Source: Citromicrobium sp. (GTDB lineage: Bacteria > Pseudomonadota > Alphaproteobacteria > Sphingomonadales > Sphingomonadaceae). Taken from it: a stretch of 64,000 bases of DNA. A program made the translations under genes and the position numbers. Each line of letters begins with the position of its first letter. Within the stretch, counting starts at the first letter, position 1. The notes under the pieces were generated by a model. It was not told where the DNA came from, did not search any database, and worked only from the letters and a program-made list of their open reading frames with translations. The stretch lies in assembly GCA_002729695.1 (NCBI GenBank), contig PBYQ01000002.1, positions 103,170-167,169 on the forward strand. Reading direction: 5' to 3'. Of the stretch, positions 9,969 through 19,115 are shown in pieces.

Positions 9969-10147
9969 CCCCGCTAGCTAGATTTGCGAAGGGCTCTGCG
10001 CAAGGCGCTTGGCGACGCGAAGCCATCGCGAGACGACGGACATCATTGGATTTTCCTCGCGTCGTGCGCTGCGGGGCGCCGGTGTGTTTAGGAATTCTAA
10101 ACCATAATCGGGTGAAGAGGAGGCAAGGGAAGGGCCCGGAATCGCCA

Positions 10148-11173
10148 ATGTTGCTTGTGATCCAGATACCGTGCTTCAACGAGGAGCAGACGTTGCCGCA
10201 GACGCTCGTCGATCTGCCGCGCGCGATCCCCGGTGTCGATCGGGTCGAAATTCTGGTGATCGACGACGGTTCGAGCGACCGGACCAGCGAAATCGCCCGC
10301 CGTTTCGGCGCGCATCACGTCATTCGTAACGCCACCAATCGCGGGCTCGCAGCGTCCTACGCGCGCGGGATCGAGGAATGCCTACGGCTGGGGGCGGACA
10401 TCATCGTCAACACCGATGGCGACAACCAGTATTGCGGTGCGGACATCGCCAAGCTGGTCGGCCCGGTAGTGGAGGGCCGCGCGGATATCGTGATCGGCGA
10501 TCGGCAGACCGCCAAGATCGCCCATTTCTCTCCGGTCAAGCGCGTGCTCCAGCGGCTCGGTAGCTTTGCGGTCTCGACGCTATCGGGCGCCCGCATTCCC
10601 GATGCCGTTTCGGGGTTTCGCGCCATCAGCCGCGAGGCGGCGCTCAAATCCAAAATCGTTTCGCCGTTCAGCTATACCATCGAGACCGTGCTGCAGGCCG
10701 GACGCAAGAAGCTGAAGATCGTCTCGGTGCCAGTGGCGACCAACGCTGCGACGCGCGAGAGCCGCCTGTTCACTAATATCCCGAGCTTCATCGCCAAGCA
10801 GCTCAAGACGCTGCTCCTGATCTACGTGATGTATTCGCCGTTGCGCGCGTTCAGTGCGATCGGTCTGATGCTGGGCTTGATCGGTCTGCTACCGATTGCG
10901 CGCTTCGTGTGGCAGTTTGCCCAGGGCGACGGGGCAGGGCACCTGCAATCGCTGGTGCTGGGCGGCGTGCTGTGCGTGATGAGCTTCATCGCCTTTGCTG
11001 CGGGGTTGCTGGCAGATGTGGTATCGCGAAATCGCCAGTTGCTGGAGATCACACTCGAAAAGGTCCGCCGGATCGAACTGGCGCAGGGCGGGCAGGGGAA
11101 TGCCGTCGAGAACACTGGCATTGGCGATGACGATGGCAGCGAGACACCAATCTCTTTGAGCGCCAGAAGTTAG
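10148..11173 (+). CDS. GT2-family polyprenyl-phosphate glycosyltransferase (DpmA/ArnC-like)
   Basis: 341 residues from the ATG at 10148; in-frame sequence upstream lacks family character and a GGAA ribosome site lies 8-11 bases before this ATG. The GT-A fold begins with IPCFNEE at 7-13, then VIDDGSSDRT at about 37-46, and NTDGDNQY holds the metal-binding DxD-type acidic residues. Two C-terminal hydrophobic segments (about 220-275) anchor it in the membrane. This is the architecture of enzymes that move a sugar from a nucleotide donor to polyprenyl phosphate. It leads a four-gene cassette whose next gene could use such a lipid-linked sugar. The donor sugar is unknown; mannose is suggested by nearby manA-manC. 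Confidence 0.85.
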   Translation: MLLVIQIPCFNEEQTLPQTLVDLPRAIPGVDRVEILVIDDGSSDRTSEIARRFGAHHVIRNATNRGLAASYARGIEECLRLGADIIVNTDGDNQYCGADIAKLVGPVVEGRADIVIGDRQTAKIAHFSPVKRVLQRLGSFAVSTLSGARIPDAVSGFRAISREAALKSKIVSPFSYTIETVLQAGRKKLKIVSVPVATNAATRESRLFTNIPSFIAKQLKTLLLIYVMYSPLRAFSAIGLMLGLIGLLPIARFVWQFAQGDGAGHLQSLVLGGVLCVMSFIAFAAGLLADVVSRNRQLLEITLEKVRRIELAQGGQGNAVENTGIGDDDGSETPISLSARS

Positions 11174-11177
11174 CGAG

Positions 11178-12884
11178 ATGCCGGGAATCGCTGCACGTGC
11201 TGCTCCGACGCGCGCCGGGACCGATTTCGGGATCGTCGAGCGGCTCTCCGCTCGCGCGATTGCTGGCGCAGCCTTGGGGCTGCTGCTGATCGTCCAGTTC
11301 ACGCAGGTGTTTCGCCGGGCGATCAACTGGGACGAGTTCTGGCATTACAACCATTTGATCCAGTTCCAGAACGGCGAACTGGCACGACCACTCAACACTC
11401 TGCACGTCCGCGCATTCTCGTGGGTGACCGACCTGCCGGGCAACGCGGTGGATCACATCGTCGTGATCCGCCTGTTCATGTTCGGGTGCGAGCTGGCGAT
11501 CGTCGCCGGAATCGTCGCGCTCGCCACCCGCTTCACCGACCGCGTGACGGGGCTGCTCTGCGCGCTCGCCTACATATCCTTTCCGTTCGTCTTCCAGCAC
11601 GGCTATTCCTTCCGCTTCGATCCGCCCTCGACAGCGCTGATGATGGGCGCGCTGTGGGTGCTCGCACTCCGCCCGCTCGACTGGCGGAGCATGCTGGGCG
11701 CGGGCTTTCTGATCGGCACAGCGCTGATGGTCACGATCAAGATCGTCCTGCTGTTGCCGGCCTTTGCAGGGGTTCTCTGGTGGCGCTGGAGCGAACAGCG
11801 CTTTGCCTGGAGCTATGTGGCGCGCGTTGCCGCAACCGGCGCGATTGCGCTGGCGACGGCTGGCGCGATCTTTGCGCTGCATTCGCAGGGCATTGCGGGC
11901 GTGGCTTCGGAAAATGCTGCCAATATCGTGGAAGGTTCGGGTTCGACGATGTTCGCGCTCGAGGCCAAGCCCTATTGGCCGATCGCGATCGCCGCGGCGC
12001 AGATGGCCCCGCTGGTGACGCTCCTGCTCGCACTGTTCCCTTTCGCGCTGTGGAAATCGACGGCGACACGGCCCGTGAAGGTCGCCCTTTGCGGACTATA
12101 CCTGCCGCTGACGACGCTGCTCTTCTATCACAACACCGCGCCCTATTATTACGTCTTCATGCTGCCCTGGGTGCTGATCGCATGCAGCATTGCGATGCCG
12201 TATATCAACGCGAGGATCACCGCATCGGGCACGGCAGCGCTGTTCCTGGTGTTCGGCCTGATCGGCTATGCGTTCGAGGAAGATAGCCCGATCGACAAAC
12301 AGCGCGCGCTGATCGATACGGCCTACTCCACGTTCCCGAAGGACACGGCGTATTTCGACTTTATGGGCATGCTGGCCGAACAGCCCAAGGCCAATCCTTT
12401 CGTGACCCCGGCGACACTCAAGCAGTATCACTTGGCGAACCGTTCGATCTATCGTGCGGCTATGGAAGAGCGTCCGGTGCCCTTGCTGGTCGACGACGAT
12501 TTCCAGTTCCAGCAGCTTTTTGCGGAGCCCTATGTGCCGACCCTGACCGAGGGCGGCGTGCCGCATTTCAGTCCGGACGACGCCGAGGCGCTGCGCGACA
12601 CATACCTGCACTGGTGGGGTCCGTTCTATCTCGCGGGCGAGGAGGTTCCGGCGGGACCTCAGCCCTATCGCTTCGAAATCCGCGTGCCGGGTCCGTACAC
12701 GGTGGAAGGCAATCCGCTAGCGATGGACGGAACAACATATCGCCCCGGCGACGTGGTGATGCTCGAGCGCGGCCCTCATGCCATTACCGGCCCTCGCGCG
12801 AAGTCTGCGCGGATCATCTGGGGAGAGCGGCTGCGTCGCCCGGCCAACGCTGCGCCCGACAAACCGTATTTCATGGGCTGGTAG
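11178..12884 (+). CDS. GT-C-type membrane glycosyltransferase (PMT/ArnT-like)
   Basis: 568 residues with roughly ten membrane segments in the first 360 residues, then a soluble C-terminal domain of about 200 residues. An acidic pair follows the first membrane segment (W51-D52-E53), the position of the catalytic acidic motif in GT-C enzymes that use polyprenyl-phosphate sugars. The soluble tail (about 370-568) resembles no domain I can name. The start is four bases after the GT2 stop. A likely reaction is transfer of the sugar made lipid-linked by the upstream GT2 to a periplasmic acceptor. This is an inference from fold and neighbourhood; the acceptor is unknown. Confidence 0.65.
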   Translation: MPGIAARAAPTRAGTDFGIVERLSARAIAGAALGLLLIVQFTQVFRRAINWDEFWHYNHLIQFQNGELARPLNTLHVRAFSWVTDLPGNAVDHIVVIRLFMFGCELAIVAGIVALATRFTDRVTGLLCALAYISFPFVFQHGYSFRFDPPSTALMMGALWVLALRPLDWRSMLGAGFLIGTALMVTIKIVLLLPAFAGVLWWRWSEQRFAWSYVARVAATGAIALATAGAIFALHSQGIAGVASENAANIVEGSGSTMFALEAKPYWPIAIAAAQMAPLVTLLLALFPFALWKSTATRPVKVALCGLYLPLTTLLFYHNTAPYYYVFMLPWVLIACSIAMPYINARITASGTAALFLVFGLIGYAFEEDSPIDKQRALIDTAYSTFPKDTAYFDFMGMLAEQPKANPFVTPATLKQYHLANRSIYRAAMEERPVPLLVDDDFQFQQLFAEPYVPTLTEGGVPHFSPDDAEALRDTYLHWWGPFYLAGEEVPAGPQPYRFEIRVPGPYTVEGNPLAMDGTTYRPGDVVMLERGPHAITGPRAKSARIIWGERLRRPANAAPDKPYFMGW

Positions 12885-12894
12885 GCTGACTCGC

Positions 12895-13806
12895 ATGAAA
12901 CCTGTCGCTCCTGCCGATCTGTCCGCGCAGCACACGCTGCGCGCCTCGCTGATCGCGCGGCTCCAGCCGACGCTTGCGCTGGCGAAGGATTATCTTGCAC
13001 GGCGGCGCCGGACGATGATCGTGCTGGCGACGATCCTGTTCGTCGGCGGCTTCGCATGGTCGCTCTACGCGGCGCAGATCAGCCTTGCAGCAATCGCATG
13101 GCACTGGCTGCTCGCCTCGGTCTTCCTTGGCTTCGCGGGTGTCGTACTCAACGGTCTCGAACTGAGCCTGTGCGCCATGGCCATAGGCAAGCGCTTCCCG
13201 CCCATCGAAGCCACCCGGCTGTCGAGCGTTGGCATCCTTTCCAACCTCCTGCCCATCCCGGCGAGCGCGCTGGTGCGCGGGGGAGGGCTGGTCGCCAGGG
13301 GTGCGTCGGTCGTCGAGAGCGGGCGTATCCTGCTCTACGTCGGTTTGCTGAGGCTCACTGTCGCGGGCGCGATCACCGGTGTGGCGCTGACATCGTTTCC
13401 GCTCGTCGGGGGGAGCCTGCTTGCCAGCGCGGTCCTGTTCGCGCTGATCGCCCGGTCGGGAGGACTTCGGGTCGCCACGGGTCTGCTCGTGCTGCGTGTC
13501 GCAATGCTGGGGGTCGTGACGGTGCGCCTGCTGCTGTGTTTCTGGGCGCTCGGTGCCGTCGCCGATTTTTACGACGCCGCGCTCCACGCCATCGCTCCCG
13601 TGGTGGGCTCCGTCGTCGGCCTGGTGCCCGGAGGTATCGGCGTGTCGGAAACGATCGGCGCAGGTCTCGCGATGATTGTCAGCCAGTCGCCTGCGGTGGC
13701 GTTCGCCGCGCTCGCGCTGAACCGGCTCGGCGGATATCTGTGTTCCTTCCTCACGCTGGCGCTGTTCGAAGCGGCGGATCTGGTGCGCAAGGGGCGAACG
13801 GCCTGA
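12895..13806 (+). CDS. Lysylphosphatidylglycerol-synthase-like/UPF0104 flippase-type membrane protein
   Basis: 303 residues from the ATG at 12895. A basic stretch (DYLARRRRT) precedes about seven or eight hydrophobic segments. GLVPGGIGVSE near residue 240 and the LNRLGGYL block match the membrane part of lysylphosphatidylglycerol synthases and related UPF0104 proteins, but the catalytic aminoacyl domain is absent. Such stand-alone membrane parts are suspected lipid or lipid-sugar flippases. The gene starts ten bases after the GT-C gene and ends two bases before the DUF354 gene. In this setting it may flip a polyprenyl-linked sugar made by the GT2. That role is an inference. Confidence 0.65.
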   Translation: MKPVAPADLSAQHTLRASLIARLQPTLALAKDYLARRRRTMIVLATILFVGGFAWSLYAAQISLAAIAWHWLLASVFLGFAGVVLNGLELSLCAMAIGKRFPPIEATRLSSVGILSNLLPIPASALVRGGGLVARGASVVESGRILLYVGLLRLTVAGAITGVALTSFPLVGGSLLASAVLFALIARSGGLRVATGLLVLRVAMLGVVTVRLLLCFWALGAVADFYDAALHAIAPVVGSVVGLVPGGIGVSETIGAGLAMIVSQSPAVAFAALALNRLGGYLCSFLTLALFEAADLVRKGRTA

Positions 13807-13808
13807 CG

Positions 13809-14831
13809 ATGCGTGTGCTGTTCGACATCGTCCACCCCGCACACGCGCTGTTCTTCAAGAACGCGATAGATCAGCTGCGCAGCGAAGGGGCCGATATCGC
13901 TATCGCCTCGCGCCACAAGGATGTGACGGTCGACTTGCTCGACAGCTGGGGTTTCGATCATCGCCCGGCAACACGAGCTGGGGCGGGCGCTCCCCAGCTG
14001 GCGTTTGAGCTCGTGAAGCGCGATCTCGCGGTGTGGCGGATGGCGCGCAAATTCCGCCCCGACGTGATGGCGGGGTTCGGCGGGGTGGCGATTTCGCACG
14101 TCGGAAAGCTGCTCGGCATCCCGGCGATATCCTTCTACGATTCGGACAACGCGGCGTTGCAGACCGCGCTGACCTGGCCCTTCATCACCCATGTCTACAC
14201 CCCCGAAAGCTATGCCGGGCCGCTGCCAGCGGGGCGGCATTCGCATTTCGCCGGTCCCAAGGAACGTGCCTTTCTCGAAAATTTCGAGCCCGATCTCGCA
14301 ACCGCTAAGCGGTGCGGTTTCGACGAAACGCGCGACAACTTCCTCGTGCGCACGGTCAGCTGGAATGCCAATCACGATCTCGGCAAGGCAGGCTGGTCTG
14401 CCGAAACGCTTCGGCAGCTTGTCGCTCAGCTGTCGCGCCATGGCCGGGTGCACATCAGCGCCGAGGGCGACTTGCCGGGCGATCTTGCGGCCCATGCCTA
14501 CGCCGGGCGCCCTGCCGACCTGCACCACGTGATGGCGCTATGCCGTGGCTACGTGGGCGAGTCGCTCACGATTGCACGAGAATGCGCCGTGCTCGGCGTG
14601 CCCGCCGTGACGCAATGTTCGGACATCAACGGCATCTCGCGCGAGCTGGAAGACGAAGGGCTCGTCATCGGCCTTCGCGGTGGCGGGGAAAAGGATCTGC
14701 TTGAGGCCGTCGCCCGGATGCTGGCCATCGACCCGGCGGAGCATCTGAAGTTGCGCGATGCCTATCTGGCGAGGGTCGGCAGGCTCACCGAATTTGTGAC
14801 CAGTGCCATCCGGAAAGCGGCCCGGGGCTAG
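13809..14831 (+). CDS. DUF354-family protein (glycosyltransferase-B/epimerase-like fold)
   Basis: 340 residues. The first residues (MRVLFDIVHPAHALFFKN) and the HKDVTVDLL region match DUF354 proteins, which resemble MurG and UDP-GlcNAc 2-epimerase in fold. A glycine-rich AGFGGVAISH segment lies near 90, and GESLTIARECAVLGVPA near 250 has the look of a nucleotide-sugar binding loop. No catalytic activity is established for the family. It ends the four-gene glycan cassette, and its TAG overlaps the convergent manA stop within CTAG (14828-14831). Confidence 0.75.
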   Translation: MRVLFDIVHPAHALFFKNAIDQLRSEGADIAIASRHKDVTVDLLDSWGFDHRPATRAGAGAPQLAFELVKRDLAVWRMARKFRPDVMAGFGGVAISHVGKLLGIPAISFYDSDNAALQTALTWPFITHVYTPESYAGPLPAGRHSHFAGPKERAFLENFEPDLATAKRCGFDETRDNFLVRTVSWNANHDLGKAGWSAETLRQLVAQLSRHGRVHISAEGDLPGDLAAHAYAGRPADLHHVMALCRGYVGESLTIARECAVLGVPAVTQCSDINGISRELEDEGLVIGLRGGGEKDLLEAVARMLAIDPAEHLKLRDAYLARVGRLTEFVTSAIRKAARG

Positions 14832-15628
14832 GCCGCAGAGGTATCCTCGACCAGGATCAGGCTGGCTCCATTACCAAGTTCCAGTCCATCGATTCCGTTC
14901 ACGAGTGTGCAGGTCCCGACGGCAAGCGGCTGACCCGCGAGCGAGGCACCCTCGGTCAACGGCAGGACGAGCGCGTGGCTCGCGAAGCGTCCTGCTGGCA
15001 CAGCACCGCCGACCGCAAGCTTCGCGAGACGGAAGAAGGGGCCGTCGATCAGTTCGAAGTAGCCTTCGTCCGGTGCGCGGGAATGGAGCGCAGAGGCGTA
15101 TACTTGCCGCTTCGCGACCCGCAGTGCGTCCTCCAGATGCAGCTCGCGCGGACGGCCGAAGTCGTACAGCCGGTAGGTGACATCGCTGTTCTGCTGCACT
15201 TCGAGCAGGGTGATGCCTGCGCCGAGCGTGTGGATCGTGCCTGCGGGGATCGAAAAGAAATCGCCCCGGCGCACCTCGACGTAACCAAGCATGCGCTCGA
15301 TCGACCCGTCGAGCGCGGCGGCGCGAAGTTCGTCGGCATCCATCTCTTGCGTCAGCCCGACTGCCAGTTTGGCCCCCGGTTCGGCATCGAGGATATACCA
15401 GCATTCGTTCTTGCCGCGCCAACCCGCAGGCGCCTGAGCGTCGTCCGGATGGACCTGTACGCTGAGCGCGGCATCGGTGAAGATGAACTTGACCAGCAGA
15501 TTGGCGAGCTCAGGCGGGGAATCGAACCAGATTTCACCGAGCGGTTCATCGTTCGGGTTCGTGAACGGCGGCGGCGGCGTTTGCCGACCCCAGACCTTGG
15601 GCAACGAGTGGGTGGGGAGTTGCCTCAT
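14828..15628 (-). CDS. manA: Mannose-6-phosphate isomerase, class I (short form)
   Basis: Interconverts fructose-6-phosphate and mannose-6-phosphate. 266 residues, shorter than enterobacterial ManA but like the short cupin forms. Zinc-site residues are visible in QVHPDD (about 58-63), in the glutamate of KNECWY, and in the histidine of IPAGTIHTLG. Start overlaps the manC stop as ATGA, so the two are translated together. With manC it supplies mannose-1-phosphate chemistry and GDP-mannose; a phosphomannomutase is not in the window. Confidence 0.88.
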   Translation of the reverse strand: MRQLPTHSLPKVWGRQTPPPPFTNPNDEPLGEIWFDSPPELANLLVKFIFTDAALSVQVHPDDAQAPAGWRGKNECWYILDAEPGAKLAVGLTQEMDADELRAAALDGSIERMLGYVEVRRGDFFSIPAGTIHTLGAGITLLEVQQNSDVTYRLYDFGRPRELHLEDALRVAKRQVYASALHSRAPDEGYFELIDGPFFRLAKLAVGGAVPAGRFASHALVLPLTEGASLAGQPLAVGTCTLVNGIDGLELGNGASLILVEDTSAA

Positions 15629-16641
15629 GTCCGCTTCACTCCGTCGAGGTCGCCGACTTCTTGGGCGCTGCCCGCGCTAGTGACGAGGATGTCGTCCCCA
15701 TCGACCACCACGATGACATTGTCGAGGCCGACCACGCTCACGCGCGGGCCATCGCTGTCGACCATCACGCCCGTGCAATCGTGCAGCTCGTGGGGCCCGC
15801 TGGACTCTCCACCGCGCGCCTCGCGCACGGCTTTCCAGTCCCCGATGTCGGACCAGCCCATTGCAACGGGCACCATCGCGGCGCGCCTGGTGTTCTCCAT
15901 GATCGCGTAGTCGATCGATTCCCCTTCGATCCGGGTGAGAGGCGCCTGCGCGGGGCGGAACACCTGCCCCTCGGTTGCTCCTTCGTTAACCGCCGCCTCG
16001 CACAGGCGAGCCATTTCGGGCCGATGCGCCTGCAACTCTTCCAGGAAGCGCTCCCGTCCGAAGACGAAGATTCCGCCATTCCAGCTGTATCGCCCGTCGG
16101 CCAGAAAGCGCTTCGCGGTTTCGAGGTCGGGCTTTTCTACAAAGGCTTCGAGTGCATAGCCGCCGGGCAGTTGCGCGCCGCGCTTCAAATAGCCGTAGCC
16201 GGTATGTGGGCTGACGGCTTCGATTCCGAACGAGACGAGATATCCGTCGCGAGCGAGCTTGGCCGCCGCCTCCGCTGCTGCGCGAAAGGCCTGTTCGTCC
16301 GCAATATGATGATCGCTCGGACAGACCAGCAAAACGCTGCCCTCGGGCGCGCGGTGCGCCGCAAGCGCGATCGCGGGTGCGGTATTGCGTCCGACCGGTT
16401 CGGCGATGATCGCAAGCCCTTCTCCCCCCTGTTCGCGCACCAGGGGAAGGTGTGCTTCGCCAGCGACTACGAGTGGCGCGACAAACTGCTTGGGATCGGC
16501 GACACGGTCGAGCGCCTTCTGGAAGAGCGTTCGCCCGCCCAGCAGGGCGAGGAAGGGTTTGGGCTTTGCCGGACGGCTGCGCGGCCATAGTCGCGTGCCG
16601 CCGCCGCCGCACAGGATCACTGGCTGGATACTCACCGTCAT
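15625..16641 (-). CDS. manC: Mannose-1-phosphate guanylyltransferase
   Basis: Makes GDP-mannose from GTP and mannose-1-phosphate. 338 residues from ATG 16639-16641; in-frame sequence further upstream runs antisense through pdxH and is rejected. The pyrophosphorylase signature GGGGTRLWPRSR follows the first beta strand, CPSDHHI lies near residue 110, and FVEKP is at about 165. The C-terminal left-handed helix part ends in short hydrophobic repeats. The isomerase domain of bifunctional ManC/AlgA is absent and is replaced by separate manA downstream. It is divergent from pdxH across 80 bases. Confidence 0.92.
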   Translation of the reverse strand: MTVSIQPVILCGGGGTRLWPRSRPAKPKPFLALLGGRTLFQKALDRVADPKQFVAPLVVAGEAHLPLVREQGGEGLAIIAEPVGRNTAPAIALAAHRAPEGSVLLVCPSDHHIADEQAFRAAAEAAAKLARDGYLVSFGIEAVSPHTGYGYLKRGAQLPGGYALEAFVEKPDLETAKRFLADGRYSWNGGIFVFGRERFLEELQAHRPEMARLCEAAVNEGATEGQVFRPAQAPLTRIEGESIDYAIMENTRRAAMVPVAMGWSDIGDWKAVREARGGESSGPHELHDCTGVMVDSDGPRVSVVGLDNVIVVVDGDDILVTSAGSAQEVGDLDGVKRT

Positions 16642-16721
16642 GGACTCTGGCTCTAGCGACCAGCCCGGACAAATTGAATGGCCTAATTGCCGACGCGCGG
16701 AGCGGAGGCTAGGGCTCGGGC

Positions 16722-17339
16722 ATGAGTGAAAGCCAGCCCACCGCATCCACCAGTGCGTTGCCTCACAGCGATCCGCTGGCGCTGTTCGACACATGGATGG
16801 CCGAGGCACGCGCATCCGAACCCAATGATTCAAATGCGATGGCGCTCGCGACCGCAACGCCGCAGGGCCGCCCGTCGGTTCGCATGGTGCTGCTGAAGGG
16901 ACACGGGCCGGACGGCTTCACCTTCTACACCAACGCGCACAGCCGCAAGGGCGAGGAAATCAGGGCCAACATGCACGCAGCGCTGCTATTCCATTGGAAG
17001 AGCCTGCGCCGCCAGATCCGCATCGAGGGGCCCTTGTCGCAAGTCGCAGACCAGACTGCCGACGATTACTTCCATTCGCGCGCCCGCGACTCGCAACTGG
17101 GCGCCGTCGCCTCCGACCAGTCCCGCCCGCTCGAAGATCGCGCCATCTTCGTTGACCGCTTTCGGGCAGCGCAGGAGCGTTTCGAAGGTCAGGAGGTCGA
17201 GCGCCCAGCCCATTGGACGGGGTTCACGCTCGCGCCCGAACGGATCGAATTTTGGCTCGACCGCGACAACCGCTTGCACGACCGCCGCGTATTCACGCGC
17301 GAGGGTGACGGGTGGAGCAGCACGTTGCTCTATCCATGA
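16722..17339 (+). CDS. pdxH: Pyridoxamine 5'-phosphate oxidase
   Basis: FMN-dependent oxidation of pyridoxine- or pyridoxamine-phosphate to pyridoxal phosphate. 205 residues. FMN and substrate signatures are in order: RPSVRMVLLKG (about 50-60), FYTNAHSRKG, LFHWKSLRRQIRIEG, SRARDSQLGAVAS, and the C-terminal WLDRDNRLHDR followed by WSSTLLYP. All are intact. The stop overlaps the start of the downstream CDF exporter as ATGA. Confidence 0.95.
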   Translation: MSESQPTASTSALPHSDPLALFDTWMAEARASEPNDSNAMALATATPQGRPSVRMVLLKGHGPDGFTFYTNAHSRKGEEIRANMHAALLFHWKSLRRQIRIEGPLSQVADQTADDYFHSRARDSQLGAVASDQSRPLEDRAIFVDRFRAAQERFEGQEVERPAHWTGFTLAPERIEFWLDRDNRLHDRRVFTREGDGWSSTLLYP

Positions 17340-18283
17340 GGAGCGGCTCGGCAAGCGAGAGGGCGAGCCTTGGCCGCAGCGCGGCCGTGGCCTCGATCGC
17401 GACCGCCGTCCTGCTGGTCGGGCTCAAGCTGTGGGCGGTGTGGCAGACCAACTCGATGGCCCTGCTGGGATCGCTGGCGGACAGCGCGCTCGATCTGGTG
17501 GCGAGCCTCGTCACGCTGCTGGGCGTCATCGTCGCCGCCCGCCCCGCGGACCGGACGCATCGGTTCGGTCATGGCAAGGCGGAAGCGCTCGCGGCGATCT
17601 TCCAGGTCATGCTGATCGCGCTTTCGGCTGCCGGTATCGCAATGCGTTCGGGCGAGGCGCTGGTTGCCGGGCAGCGTGTCGCGGGCGCGCAGGAGGGTAT
17701 CCTGGTCAGCGTGATCGCGATCGGCGCGACGCTGGCACTGCTGGCCTACCAGCGGTTCGTGATCGCCCGCACACGTTCGATCGCGATAACGGCGGATCAC
17801 GTGCATTATCAGTCCGACCTGCTGCTGAACCTCGCCGTGATCATGGCGCTGGTGCTGGACCGGTATGCCGGTCTTTCCGGAGCCGACCCGCTGTTCGGCC
17901 TCGGCATTGCCGCCTGGCTTTTGTGGGGCGCATGGCGCGCCGGGGGGCACGCGATCGACCACCTGATGGACCGCGAGTGGCCGGACGCGAAACGACAGCA
18001 GTTCGTCGAGGTCGCCGCACGCCACCCGGAGCTTTCGCGCCTGCACGACCTGCGCACCCGCACCAGTGGCGGTGTGGATTTCGTGCAGTTCCACGTCGAT
18101 CTCGACGGCAACAAGAGCATTGCCGAGGCGCACCACATCCTTGAAGCAGTGGAACAGGACCTGTGTCGCGAGTTTCCAGGGATCGAGCTGCTGATTCACG
18201 TAGATCCCGCAGGCCATGTCGACGAACCTGGCAACATGCTGGTCGAACAGGATGAGTTCGCCAAATTGGAGAGCAAAGAATGA
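17336..18283 (+). CDS. Cation diffusion facilitator (FieF/ZitB-like) metal exporter
   Basis: 315 residues from the ATG at 17336 that overlaps the pdxH stop. About six hydrophobic segments. The zinc/iron-site motif LADSALDLVAS gives two aspartates in the second helix, and DHVHYQSDLLLN gives a histidine and aspartate in the fifth, the expected DxxxD/HxxxD metal quartet. RFGHGKAEALAA follows helix 2-3. A cytoplasmic ferredoxin-like C-terminal domain (about 205-300) contains a FVQFHVDLDG strand. It probably exports zinc, iron or manganese by proton antiport; the metal is not decidable. Stop overlaps the phzF start. Confidence 0.9.
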   Translation: MRSGSASERASLGRSAAVASIATAVLLVGLKLWAVWQTNSMALLGSLADSALDLVASLVTLLGVIVAARPADRTHRFGHGKAEALAAIFQVMLIALSAAGIAMRSGEALVAGQRVAGAQEGILVSVIAIGATLALLAYQRFVIARTRSIAITADHVHYQSDLLLNLAVIMALVLDRYAGLSGADPLFGLGIAAWLLWGAWRAGGHAIDHLMDREWPDAKRQQFVEVAARHPELSRLHDLRTRTSGGVDFVQFHVDLDGNKSIAEAHHILEAVEQDLCREFPGIELLIHVDPAGHVDEPGNMLVEQDEFAKLESKE

Positions 18284-19080
18284 TCGCGCTTCCTTACTGG
18301 CATGTCGATGCCTTCGCCGACCGCCCTTTCGGAGGCAACCAGGCGGCAGTCATGCCGCTCGACTCGTGGCTGCACGATGCGACGTTGCAGGCGATCGGCG
18401 AAGAGAACAACTTTGCCGAAACCGCCTTCGTCGTGCGCGACGAGAGTGGGGAGGCGGACTGGGAATTGCGCTGGTTCACCCCGACCAGCGAAGTCGCGCT
18501 ATGCGGCCACGCGACGTTGGCTGCGGGTCACGTGCTGCTGAACCGTGACGGGGGCGACGCGGTCACGTTCCGGACCCGCAAGGCGGGCGTGCTCGAAGTC
18601 AGGCGAAGTGCAGAGGCCTATGAACTGGCGCTGCCGATCACGCGGGTGGAAGAGGCGACATTTCCAGCCTTGCTCGCCGCGCTGCACGCGAAAGCACCCT
18701 TGTTCGAATCGGTAAGCGGCGCCGAACAGACCACGATAGTGCTGTTCGAGAACGAGGCGGCCGTTCGTCGCCTGCAGCCGGACATGATGGCACTCGCGAA
18801 GATCGACCGTATGGTGATCTGCACCGCCCCGGGCGACCACACCGACATCGTCAGCCGCGTATTCGTACCCGCGTGGGGTGTGCCGGAGGACAGCGTCACC
18901 GGCTCCGCCCATGCCGCGCTCGCACCCTTCTGGGCCGCACGCCTGCGGCGCGACACGATGAGCGCGTTTCAGGCATCGACGCGCGGTGGACAGCTGACCT
19001 GCCGGCTCGAAGGCGAGCGCGTGTGGCTTGGCGGGCCCTGCGCGACGGTTGTCGAAGGCACGTTCCACCTTCCCGGTTGA
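18280..19080 (+). CDS. PhzF-family isomerase-like protein
   Basis: 266 residues with the two-lobed PhzF/diaminopimelate-epimerase fold. FADRPFGGNQAAV (12-24) and EENNFAET give the catalytic glutamate near residue 42. CGHATLAAGHVL is at about 75-86, and the second-lobe GVPEDSVTGSAHAAL is near 205. Phenazine genes are absent, so this is one of the many stand-alone family members of unknown substrate. It is coupled to the CDF gene by an ATGA overlap and ends the pdxH-CDF-phzF operon. Confidence 0.88.
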   Translation: MIALPYWHVDAFADRPFGGNQAAVMPLDSWLHDATLQAIGEENNFAETAFVVRDESGEADWELRWFTPTSEVALCGHATLAAGHVLLNRDGGDAVTFRTRKAGVLEVRRSAEAYELALPITRVEEATFPALLAALHAKAPLFESVSGAEQTTIVLFENEAAVRRLQPDMMALAKIDRMVICTAPGDHTDIVSRVFVPAWGVPEDSVTGSAHAALAPFWAARLRRDTMSAFQASTRGGQLTCRLEGERVWLGGPCATVVEGTFHLPG

Positions 19081-19115
19081 TCCAGGCCGCTGGCGGAGCG
19101 TGAATGCCAGTTCCG

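Noticed and set aside
13056-13808. Upstream extension of the DUF354 frame
   Set aside because: The added residues are arginine-rich antireading of the flippase-like gene. The ATG at 13809 follows its stop by two bases and gives the normal family start.
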